Shown piece after piece: positions 24,142 through 34,900 of a DNA stretch of 64,000 nt. The stretch is taken from NCBI GenBank assembly GCA_019321725.1, contig CM033120.1, positions 5,523,694 through 5,587,693 of the forward strand. Reading direction: 5' to 3'. A program made the position numbers and the translations under genes. The notes under the pieces were generated by a model that had not been told where the DNA came from, did no database searches, and saw only the letters and a program-made list of their open reading frames with translations. The number at the start of each line of letters is the position of its first letter. Position 1 is the stretch's first letter. The DNA comes from Paulownia fortunei. Its lineage: Eukaryota > Streptophyta > Magnoliopsida > Lamiales > Paulowniaceae.

Positions 24142-27100
24142 TGTTAGAATAATGCCCGATGAGCCAATTAGTGGCCACTATTATACTCTTGTAATAGACT
24201 ATCTTTTAGAGTTAAACATTTGTAAAATGCAATATTCATCTTAAATTCATGTTATTTAAATTAGATGAAGTCCCTAGATCACAAATGACTACATGATGGC
24301 CAGCTGTGTTTTAGTACAATTGATATCACAAAGGCCAAAGTATTTCAAATCCAGATCAACCTAATCCAATTTCAAAACTCCTTTAATAGGTGAACATTAG
24401 TGAATATTGGAGAAGAGGATTTTCCATCAATTTGTAGGGAATAGTCATGCATAGGATGGCAATCATGGAACATGCCTCTATGGACGTGATCTTAAACTAG
24501 TCCTAAGTCGAGGACTTTTTGAAATGGGATATTGACTAGCCCATTTAAAACTTACGCATATGATGCATGCTTGAAAGAAAGGTGATTCATTCCATAGACA
24601 TCGATGTTGTAATACTAGTGCATATATGTGGGTGCTTGTTGGAAAATAAGTTTACTTGAAAACCCCAGCAAATATTCCCAAGAAAATATCATTGTCGAAT
24701 AGGAAGTTTCTAATTGTTACGATAGTGCATGATATAGTCTTTTGACTTGAGACAACTGATAAGTTGGTTTTATACCAATAATTCATATATCTTTTGATTA
24801 ACATTTAGTTTGTTTTCAAGTGTTTTTGTTACTTTTTATGCATTTAGTTTGAAATATTGTAGGTAATGATAATAAGAGAAGATAATGGAAAAAAATCAAA
24901 AACTTGGTTGAAATGTTGAAGAATTCGAGTTGTGGTGCTACTGATGGTAGTTTTTGTATTTCAATCCTAACTCCTAACCCTAAATTCATATCATATTGAT
25001 TCTTGATCCAATGGAAATACAAGAGATATATATACAACTTATATGTTTACCACAAAATCCAATTCGATTTATTTTAATAAGAAAAACTTATTTCAAGAGT
25101 CAGCACTGGGCTATAATTTTCTAGGATGACACATCTTAGTATTTCAGGCATAACTCGATCCACCAATGTCATATTTAGTTGATTCAAGTGCTTATGGAAT
25201 GAAAAGACATATATATACAATTTATTAGAAGATATTAAAAGCCAATTCATCTTTTAAAGAGGTCAAAAACTAGTTTCAAAGGGTTGAACAGTGTAAGAGT
25301 ACTGAAGTGGAGTAGGGAAAAACAGTAGCAACGGTGCCTAAGCACAAAAACAGGGCTGGTAAAATAGAATGGAAGGTGCCTAAGTGCTAAAACAGGGTGC
25401 CTAGGCACCATCCTGTTAACAAAAAAAATACTGATGCATTATTATGGCGACAAGTGGCAATGGATCACGAATTATGGCATTTTTATGAGATATACACATT
25501 AGACACACCTATACATCATTACCCATGTGATGCTCTAGTAGATATACTATATTGGTGGAGAGAAAAAGGTGAAAAAGCCAAGAAAAGGGGAAGAATTCCA
25601 GGTTCCTTTTGAAAAGCCAAGAGAAGGGGGGAGGATGTTTAGGTTTCTTTTGAAGAAAAGCCAAGAAAAGTGGAAGGATTTCAGGATTTCTTTTGGAAGA
25701 CTCTTGGAGGGAGAATCATTGAAGAGAAGTTTAAAAGGGAAAGATCAACATCAACCAAAGGAGAGGAGGATTGGTTCTTGGAACCAAAGAAGGTCATTGG
25801 GTGTTTGGATACAAGACCCATTCTATTTTCTGCAATTGAAGATAAGAAGAACTTCAACCATTCCTTCCACTTCACAAATTGGTGAACAATTTCTATGTTC
25901 TTTCTTATTTATTTCTTGATGTTGTATTCATCCATGGTGAACTAAATATTTCTTTCTAGAGGATGATGTAATCTTATTTGATCTTATGTTTTGAATTCCA
26001 AATAATATTAGTTCAAGTTATTCATCTTGTTTGTGTTATCTTGTTTAGTATTTCATCTTGATTAATTGATCACTAATTGAGATTGTTTGACGTATAAGAT
26101 TCGGCACTCGAGAGAGAAAATTTTATACATGATCACACAACCTAGGAATCATAGAGTTGAGAAGCTTATGAAACCTTTGAAGTTTTAAAAAAGAATTCAT
26201 TGAACTTTTATAGAGTTTTATTCTTGAATTTTTATAGAGATATCAAAATTCATGTTAGAACTCATAGTTAATTCAGCAGTCGAGAGAGGGAATTGATGAA
26301 CTTAGGAATTCTTAACTTATATGTGTTGTTGACTTGAATTGATATATTTTTGGAAGGAAGAACATAGGTGATAATTAGGTGAGTCATTCATCTAGAATAT
26401 ATTCTGCTCATAAGGTGTTTGTTATATTATTTCTAAAAACTCCATTCTTGTCTATGCATTTTTGTTTTATTTTTTTTTTTGTTTACCAATCATCATTCGA
26501 TCTTCTAGATAAAATTAGGACTATTTGAACTACAGTACTTAATGCAATTTTTTATTACAATCCATGTAAATACGATACTCAACTCACCATTATATTAAAA
26601 CTGGACACCGTTCACTTGCGGTTAGCAAAATATTTCACGAACAATAACATTGTAATTTCATTCTTGACATGATGTACTTTGATTTATTCTCTGATTGCAT
26701 GACAATCAAAAAGGGGATATTTTGGGTGTATCATCTTATTTTATGGAGATTAATGAGTGGCCAACAAAGGATACATCACCTATCTAGATGAATAGGCGAA
26801 TCTCCTATGATTTTACTGTACTTGAATTTGAAATCTATGGTCGTGGTTGGGATGAGCAATTAGGAAATGGGTTTCTTGATTAGCATCATTGGATCAAGAT
26901 ACTAGAAAACTTCTCATAGAATTGAGCTATTAGGATTTCGACTAATACTCCATGCCTTGATTCAATTGGGAGATTAGTTGATATAAGGATTGGACTTGGA
27001 CAATATTCGTAATTGGAAAAGTTCACCACCTTTGCCTATGTCTAGATCTTCATGGCGTGTTACTAGACACTAACCATGAATTGTGTGATTCTTTGAATTA

Positions 27101-28261
27101 ATGGGTTAATTCCAAGATGATTAATTAATTCTATTAGTAAATTAAAAATAATTAAATTAATTATTTGACTAAGTCACAAAAGTTGTGAGCCCACTACTAG
27201 TATATGGGTAAACTTAAGGGGTCACACACTAACTCAGAGAAGCTCATTTATTGTCTAAATAGATAATCCAATAGTTGGATTATATTCAATTAATATAATT
27301 AATTAAATAGGGTTTAATTAATTCAAAAGTATTGAATTAATTTAATTAATTAGTTAAATTAATTAGTTGACCTAATTGGATTAGATGGCCCAGCATCGAA
27401 CAAGTAATTAATTATTTGAAACTATTTTTTATTGTGGGCCTTTATAATTTAATAGATGAAAATGATTGGATCAATTAATTGAGTTCAATTTTTTGGACCA
27501 AGGCCTATGGGTATGGGTTTATAGGCAGCCCATGATGGATTTAATAAATAATTAAATTCGAAGATATGAATAGGAGAACAATTCTTAGATTAAGAATTAA
27601 AGACTATTATATTTATCCAAATTAAATTTGGAAGGGGTTGAAAGACTTACCTTTAAGAATCCATGATGGTCTTAGATTGCTTCCATGTGATGACTTTTTG
27701 GGAGCTATAAAAGCTTCCCATGCTGGCCAAAAATTGCAAGCATTCTGCAAGCAAAAATCAGCGAGGTCTCTCTCCCATAAATGGGAAAAACTCTCTATCC
27801 TCCTAGTTGTTTTAATCAATTCTTCTTTCAACTTATTGAGTTAAGAGTTGACTCAATACCTAATTAGTAAATGGTAATTTACGTTTGTTCCAAGTCCAAT
27901 AAAATAATCTTAGATAGGAATTACCCGATTGAAGAGTACTAGCATAGTCTAGATTGTGAGTAGGCATCCGAGATATGGATACGACTTAGAGGATCAACAC
28001 TTAGGGATCTTAGTGAATTTATCCAACTGTAGGTTTTGGATATTGTTGAAGTTTTCAAAAAGGTTGTAGAGTGTTCTTTGTTAATTCAATTCATGTATAA
28101 ATTATTTATCCCTTGAATTTATTCAGGGTATTAATTGTATTTTAGTTATGTGTGATCAATCAAATCACAACGAACCTTAGACACCTATATATGTATTTGA
28201 TGCATGTTGTTTAAAATTCTAAATTCTACTACATTTGGGGTCTCGTGGTTATACGAACCCA
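24142..28261 (+). repeat. Copia 5' LTR interrupted by a gypsy solo LTR
   Basis: It starts TGTTAGAATAATGCCCGATG and ends in CGAACCCA, followed at once by a primer-binding site, which makes it a 5' LTR. Without the inserted 24757-26643 and its target duplication it is about 2.2 kb, the same length as copia A's LTR. The element's coding part is not present downstream: only its leader remains before host-like DNA at about 28980. Confidence 0.85.
24757..26643 (+). mobile_element. Solo LTR of the Gypsy-1 family
   Basis: It starts TGATAAGTTGGTTTTATACC, exactly the LTR start of Gypsy-1, and ends GCAAAATATTTCACGAACA, matching that family's LTR end. The flanks are ACAAC (24752-24756) and ATAAC (26644-26648), a 4-of-5 duplication, and the interrupted copia LTR is continuous across it. 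The short plus-strand ORFs between 25397 and 25919 are LTR sequence, not genes. Around 25320-25412 GTGCCTAAGCAC-like palindromic words take the place of the CATG repeat seen in Gypsy-1. Confidence 0.9.
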
Positions 28262-28980
28262 ATGGTGGTATCAAAGCCCAGGTTTATGCGTGATTGATAC
28301 CCATTGCTTTAATTTTTATGAAGAAATATATATTTTTATTATCCTTGATGTGCTATAAAATAGTTTATTCAATTTATATATTTAGGATTTATATTTTAAG
28401 TGCTAAAACCTTATTTCGTATGAAAAATCAAAATTGATAGTTGTTGTTATGCGGCTAGGGCCACAGCCCTAAGTCAGGCTGCCTCGACACTATCTTACAG
28501 AAGCCTTGGTGCTGTGGCACTATCGTAAATAGTTTTGAAGCACCCGACACTGACCACCCTGCACTGCAATGCCAAGTGTATTTTTAATCCAGTGAGTTTG
28601 GCTCCACGACACAAGTGTTAGGCAGTGTTGTGCCACTCGATCTGGCACCTAGATTTAATTTTTCTCAATTTTTCAAAATCTCAAAGTTTAATTCAAAATT
28701 AAATTGTAAATTCTGAAAGAATAAAACTTTTTTTTTATTTGGAAATTTGAAATTATGAATCCCATATTTAAAATTGGAACATAAAAGGAATGGTAAATTT
28801 AAATATTTTTTATTATCATGCAATGATTATAGTTAAGCATGTTGTGAATGGATGAGCATAGGAGTCGTGACCAATGTGATTAGATTTATTTTTATGTTTT
28901 TAGTTGTAGTTCGGGTTTTTTAATAAAAACAAGGTTGTGAGTCTCTTTATCTAACTTTCTCAATGTATTTTCTATCGCCC
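28262..28980 (+). other. Copia primer-binding site and leader remnant
   Basis: TGGTATCAAAGCCCAGG (28266-28282) follows the 5' LTR and resembles the TGGTATCAGAGC primer-binding site complementary to initiator tRNA-Met that plant copia elements use. The next 600 bp is non-coding leader, with a GC-richer patch at 28450-28660 full of GGCACTG and TGCCACTCG words. No gag is found. The transition to the DNA around the exon at 29065 lies somewhere near 28980. Confidence 0.75.
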
Positions 28981-29064
28981 TCTTATGTACATCCCCTTGG
29001 ATTTGATCCAAGGTTTCTTGATAACATTTTTCCCCCTAATTTTCTGTTTGAAATTGCATTGCAG

Positions 29065-29127
29065 GTATTTGCAGGATTTGTAATAGCCAATCTTTCAGAT
29101 TGGTTTTCAAAAACTTTGGGTTTATAG
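29065..29127 (+). CDS. Possible orphan terminal exon of a host gene
   Basis: A pyrimidine-rich tract ending in TTGCAG (29059-29064) is followed by 20 codons and a TAG stop, VFAGFVIANLSDWFSKTLGL. It reads like the C-terminal exon of a membrane-associated or organellar protein, but I cannot name it. The downstream 400 bp (to about 29520) has the mixed composition of a 3' untranslated region and is unlike the retroelements around it. Upstream exons are absent, since copia leader lies before it and a gypsy fragment after it. If real it is a displaced fragment of a broken gene. The short length makes chance a fair alternative. Confidence 0.35.
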   Translation, partial: VFAGFVIANLSDWFSKTLGL

Positions 29128-29530
29128 CACTGGGCTGAATTTTCGAGCTTAATATAAACGGCAGGAGGCTGCAGATCAATATCAGGCTCTGTTTCTGTTG
29201 GCTGTTGGCATAAGAGTACAAGAGAGCAGACAGAGCATTGTAGTATATTTGGTGTGACTAACTGTGCAAAGTGGATCTGAGAGCATTTTCCTATTGACCC
29301 TTTCTCAATTGTTTTGCCCCAAATGTAACACCTGTTTTCCTCTTTTAAGTCGATTCTTGATTTGATCTTCCCATGGTTTTGGAGAATTTGTGTACACATA
29401 CATGTATTCATGGTGTTAATAGCTGATTTTATGCAATTGAATAGTGTTCATTCTTTGATCTCCATTACCATCTTTGTACCCCCCCTTTCCCATTAATTGT
29501 CAACCTCAATGTACACTTGTATGACACCAA
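29128..29530 (+). other. Possible 3' untranslated region after the orphan exon
   Basis: About 400 bp of mixed-composition, non-repetitive sequence that matches no LTR family in the window. A 142-codon minus-strand frame (28983-29411) overlaps it but shows no family motifs. Confidence 0.3.
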
Positions 29531-29539
29531 CAATTTTGA

Positions 29540-30960
29540 GATCATACACAATTTATGATTTTGTATTAGTTGTTTGAGAAACAAATAAGTCCAACTTCAA
29601 TAGCTACGGAGTACCGTTATCCACCACTTAATCGAGAATGATTCTAATTATTTATAATTTTCATAATTTTTGCAGAAAGTGCAAGTGTTTTTGAAAAGAG
29701 TGAGTCAATAAAATCCATATTACAAGATCTTTGCAGCGGTTTTCTTTGTTGAAAAATGACTACTATGTGCTCTTGCATGATAATTTTAAAAAATACTACC
29801 TACCACATTGTTAGCATGCATTTTCAATTGGGACAACATAAAAATAAATAAATAAATCAAATGGATAAAAAGAAAAGAGAATGAGAGTTAGAGAAAATAA
29901 ACCTATAATTATCGGCTCTCATAGTCTTATTTTTCATCCGTTGGGTTGCCTCCCAACAAGCATTTGATTTAATGTCCTTAGCCCGACATTGTCTCCTTCA
30001 TCATTTATCAACATATGTTGCCAAAGCCATCGTCCATCTAATCACCATCTTATAATTTTGAATCACCCAAATAAGTTTGTTCGATTGCACTTGACCGAGG
30101 TCTTTAGCAATGCTGACTAGTGGTATTCTTTTCTCTCCAAAGTAGACATATTTAAGATAGTTCGAGATTGATTTAAGCTCCATTGTAAGTGTCTACACTA
30201 CAGAAGGCAGAAGTCTCTCATTATATATTGGCAATTCAACATAAGAGACATCATACCTTGATTTTTTTGCAACAAATCCAGCCTCATTATAACTTTTTCC
30301 ACACCCCCAATATTTACATATCCAACTTCTTTTCTTTCAAATCCTCCATAAGGAGATGTTTTTGTAAAGTAACCTCTACTCCATCCTTGCTAGTGAACTC
30401 AAGCATTTGTTGTGACTTGGGATCAATAATGTCAACTACAAAAACAACATTCACGTTAGTAGGATATCTCATGGCTTAAAAAATATTATATTTTATAACC
30501 TCGCCATCAAACTCCATAGTAAGAGTGCCATCATGAATATCAATTTTAGCTCAGGATGTCTTCATGAATGGTCTTCCCAAAAGAATGCATGTAGGATTAG
30601 GGCATGGATCATCCTCCATCTCAAAAATATAAAAATTAATAGGGAAAACTAATTCATTCACCTGTACAAGAACATTTTCCACATCCCCTATTGGATATGC
30701 ATTGGATCTATCAACCAATTGTATGATAACACCAAATTCTTTTAAAGGTTCTATATTTAGAGTAATCATAAATAGAATATGGCATAATATTAATTTATAC
30801 TCCCAAATCTAACATGTATTTTTCAAATCTAGTCTTACCAATGGAATAAGGGATGATAAAAGTGACGCATGACTTATGAGTCCATCTCTCTTATCATTTC
30901 TTATTTCATGCAGAATTGGTATAATGGTGTTAGATTTATATAAGGACCCTGATGATTTGG
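29540..30960 (-). mobile_element. Fragment of a second Athila/Tat-like gypsy element, internally deleted
   Basis: Reading right to left, protease sequence begins near 30900 and gives a TRFEKYMLDLG box, then IIQLVDRSNAYPIGDVENVLVQ and CILLGRPFMKTS (to 30551). The pre-RT segment follows (30183-30001): ELKSISNYLKYVYFGE and a WTMALATYVDK box. RT, RNase H and integrase are missing. The minus strand then carries CTTGTTGGGAGGCAACCC (29955-29938) and a segment at 29580-29640 that is the reverse complement of 53940-53995 in the Athila-like element. The two therefore share a family, but this one has lost most of pol. Confidence 0.78.
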
Positions 30961-30990
30961 CTGACCTCTTGCCCTTAATATGCAAATGCA

Positions 30991-31956
30991 GGTGGCGTTC
31001 TTCGACAACTTGCTGTGGAGCTAGACACTTACAAGAATCCCCGCGACATAGATAAGAACCATATTGCAATTGACACTACCAGTGTGGAGTATCCACTTGC
31101 AGTAAAAAGCCTCAGTGATATTGGTATTAATCTCAAGAGTGGGAGAAATATCACGGTTAAAATCGAGTATGATGGATGGGAAAAAATTCTTCAGATTTAC
31201 GTTGCATATGCAGGTGGATGTATGGTGAATTTCTTGAACCAGAAGATAGTCATGCAAGATACGGTTCCTCAGCAAGCTTATGTGGGCTTTACTGGCTCAA
31301 CTGGCCATTTTTGGGAGGCCCATCAGGTTCTTGATTGGAATTTCACTTTGTATGAATTGCCAAAAGAATCTCTAAATCATGGGGTTGGTCAAAACAAGTG
31401 TAAAAAGGTGTTGCAGATAGTTATCCCAACCATTGTGGTTTTATCAGTAGCTGTTTTGGTTTTTCTGGTTAGAGCTCAAAGGACACGAAAGGTGAGGCTC
31501 GAGAGGAGAGATGATATCGAAATGCTGACAAAGAACGCGGCCAACGCTCCTAAGTTTTTCACTTATAAGCAGCTTTCAAGGGCCACTCGCAATTTCAGTA
31601 AAGAAAATCTGCTTGGAACAGGGGGCTTTGGAAGTGTTTATAAAGGAGTTCTATCGAATTCTGATTGTCCTACTACTATAGCTGTCAAAAAAATTAATGC
31701 AACTTCAAGCCAAGGTATTTTCCTCATTGAATCCCTTTTCTTGTTATGCCTATAAACAGGCTGATAAATATTTCGTTCGTGGAATCAAGCATCAGTTATT
31801 GAATTACTGCTTTAAGTTGCTGAATGAATAATACCTCTTAGGTGTTGGAATTTTTTTTCAAAAGATGATCCTTATACTATTATCATTTGTTAGCTTGCAA
31901 TATTAAAACATAGTTTTGCAGGTGAAAAGGAGTACTTAGCTGAAATATGCACAATT
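30991..31956 (+). pseudogene. L-type lectin receptor kinase, truncated at both ends
   Basis: L-type lectin receptor kinases sit in the plasma membrane, sense extracellular signals through a legume-lectin domain and signal through a Ser/Thr kinase domain. The fragment opens inside the lectin domain (LAVELDTYKN, then NHIAIDTTSVE with the metal-binding Asn, and VGFTGSTG). A membrane segment follows (QIVIPTIVVLSVAVLVFLV), then a kinase start with the Gly loop GTGGFGSVYKG and the ATP-binding Lys in IAVKK. A GT-AG intron fits 31715-31921, after which GEKEYLAEICTI resumes and is cut at 31956 by the AT-rich array. About the first half of the lectin domain and most of the kinase are missing. The retained frame is open and well conserved, so the break looks recent compared with the retroelements. 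The left edge at 30991 may be a gypsy junction rather than a splice site. Confidence 0.85.
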
Positions 31957-34900
31957 TTTCAACTTTGTATTTATAAATATATGTCATGTTAGTGCGCTAA
32001 AAATATTTAGTAATTATACTTTTAAAATTAAATTATTATAGATCAGTATTTCAAAGTTAAATTAATTGTATATTTCAACCAAATCCTATTTAAGAAAACA
32101 AAATAAATTTTCTTTTAAAATATTCAATACATATTAAGGAATTAAATATATTTACTTTTGAAATATTAAACACACATTATTTATCTTTGTATTTAGTTTA
32201 CATTATTTTTTTATATTTTTAACATTTTAAAAATTTATATTTTTGAGTTATTGTGATAGTAAGATTTTGTATATACTTTTAAATTAATTATCCTAAAATA
32301 AAGAAAAATCATTAATTCCAGTTCTAAAATTAAAATATATACTGTAGTTATTCTAAATTAAATCATTTAATACTATACAAAGAATTAAAATATATTTACT
32401 TTGAAAATGTTGAATACATATTATTCGTTTTATTATTTTTATCGTATTTTTTGAGATTTTAAAATTTTAAAGGTTTTATATTTTTGAGTTATTGTGCTAA
32501 TACAATTTAGTATATACTTTGAAATATTATTTCAAAAAAGTTAAAAAATATTTAAATAATTAAATACCATAAATCTACTAATTTTACTCTAACAATAAGA
32601 ATAAAGAAAAGACGAAAAGACTTGCATTTTGTATATTGTTTTGGTACGCTAATTAAAAACTATGTAATGCTATTAATGGAACTGAAATATATATACTTTA
32701 AAAATATTTTTTACATATTATTTATTTTTGCATATAATTGATTTTATTTTTTTATATTATAAATTTTTAAATATTTATGTTCGGAGTTATTGTGCTAGTA
32801 AAATTAAGTATATACATTTAAATTAAATAACTTCAAATAATGAAAACCTTTAATTGCACCTTCAACATTAATGTTCAGACTTTAGTTATTCAAAATAGAA
32901 ACTATTTAATAATGTCAATTAAAATATGTTTACTTTTGAAATATTGAATACAATTTTTTTATTTAATTTTTATTGCATTTTTATTGAATTTTAAAATTTT
33001 AAAATTTTTGTACTTTTGAATTATTGTGCTAGTAAAATTTAGTATGTACTTTTAAATTAAATTTTGTAAAATATCAAAAAACCTTTTATAATTATACTTT
33101 CTAGATTAAACTATATTAAAATATTTTAATTATTCTTTGACCAATGTTCTAAAGTTAAATAAATTGTATATTTCAACTAAACACTATCCAAGGAATTAAA
33201 ATATATTTACTTTTAAAATATTCAATTCGTATAATGTTTTTGTGTATTTAATTTATATTGTATTTTTTGTTAGATTTTTAACTTTTTAAATATTAATAAA
33301 TTCTTTAGTTATTCTAAATAAAAACTATTTAATCCCGTTTAACAATCATACTTTTCAATTTAGAAAAATATTTTGGTTATTCTAACACCTATATCCTAAA
33401 GTTAATTTCATTATATATTTCAATTAAATACTATCAAAGAAATTAAGTGTATTAACTTTTAAAATATTCAAAACATATTTTAACTTTTATTTATTTTATA
33501 TTACAATTATATTAATTTTTCAAAAAATTTAAAAGTTTATAGTTTTATTTATTGTGCTTGTAGAATTCACTATATACTTTTAAATTAAATGTCAAAAAAT
33601 GCTTAAAAATGTTTAATTATAATATCATAATAAAATGTATACTTTACTTATTCTTAATTAAATATTATCTAAAGAATTAAAATATATTCATTTTTAAAAT
33701 ATTTATTAAAATTATATATTTTGTTATTAATTTTGATTATGGTTTAATAGATTTTAAAATTTTAAAATATTTATATTTTTGATTTATTTAGTGGGTAATT
33801 TTTTTTGTATCCTATTAAATTAAACTTCATAAAATAAAGAAACTTATTTAAATTAAAAAATCTTTTAAATCTTTTATTTTGCTTCAAATAATAACAATAA
33901 ATATGAAGACAAAAAGAAGACAAAACACTCCTTTTACTCTTCATATCAATTTATATGTTCTGTTTCAATTTTGTATTTATATTTAAAAGTCATGTTATTG
34001 CGCTAAAAATCTTTAGTAATTATGCTTTTAAAATTAAATATTTTATTTTTTTTAAATTATTATAGATCTGTATTTTAATGTTAAATTAATTGTATATTTC
34101 AACAAAATACTATTTAAGGAAACAAAATAAATTTTCTTTTAAAATATTCAATACATATTAAGGAATTCAAATATATTTACTTTCGAAATAATATTCAATT
34201 TGTATAATATTTTTCTGTATTTAATTTATATTGCATTTTTGTTAGATTTTTAGCTTTTTGAATATTAATAAATTTTATAGTTATTCTAAATAAAAATTAT
34301 TTAATCCCCTTTAACAGTCATACTTTTCAATTTAGAAAAATATTTTGATTATTCTAACACCTATATCCTAAAGTTAATTTAATTGTATATTTCAACAAAT
34401 ACTATCAAAGGAATTAAATAAATTAAATTTTAAAATATTCAAAATATATTTTAACTTTTATTTATTTTATATTACAATTATATTAATTTTTCAAAATTTT
34501 AAAAGTTTATAATTTTATTTATTATGCTTGTAGAATACAGAAAAATATTTAATTATATTATATAATAAAATACAAACTTTAGTTATTCTTAATTAAATAT
34601 TATCTAAAGAATTAAAATCTATTCATTTTTAAAATATTTGGTACAAATTATATTTTTTTTATTAATTTTGATTGAGGTTTATTGAATTTTAATATTTTAA
34701 AATATTTATATTTTTGAGTTATTTAGTGGGTAAATTTTTTGTATACTATTAAATTAAATTTCATAAAATAGAAAAAATTATTTAAATTAAAAAAAAAAAA
34801 TCTTTTAATTGGCCTCAAATAATAACAATAAATATGAAGACAAAAAGAAGACAAAATATTCCTTTTACTCTTCATATCAATTTATATGTTACGTTTCAAC

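Noticed and set aside
25397..25919. A cluster of 64-116 codon ORFs on both strands, Lys- and Arg-rich.
   Set aside because: The region is the body of a solo LTR (24757-26643) with a purine-rich stretch. The frames have no known domain.
28983..29411. A 142-codon minus-strand ORF.
   Set aside because: No domain motifs. It overlaps the possible terminal exon and 3' UTR on the plus strand and is best explained as chance.
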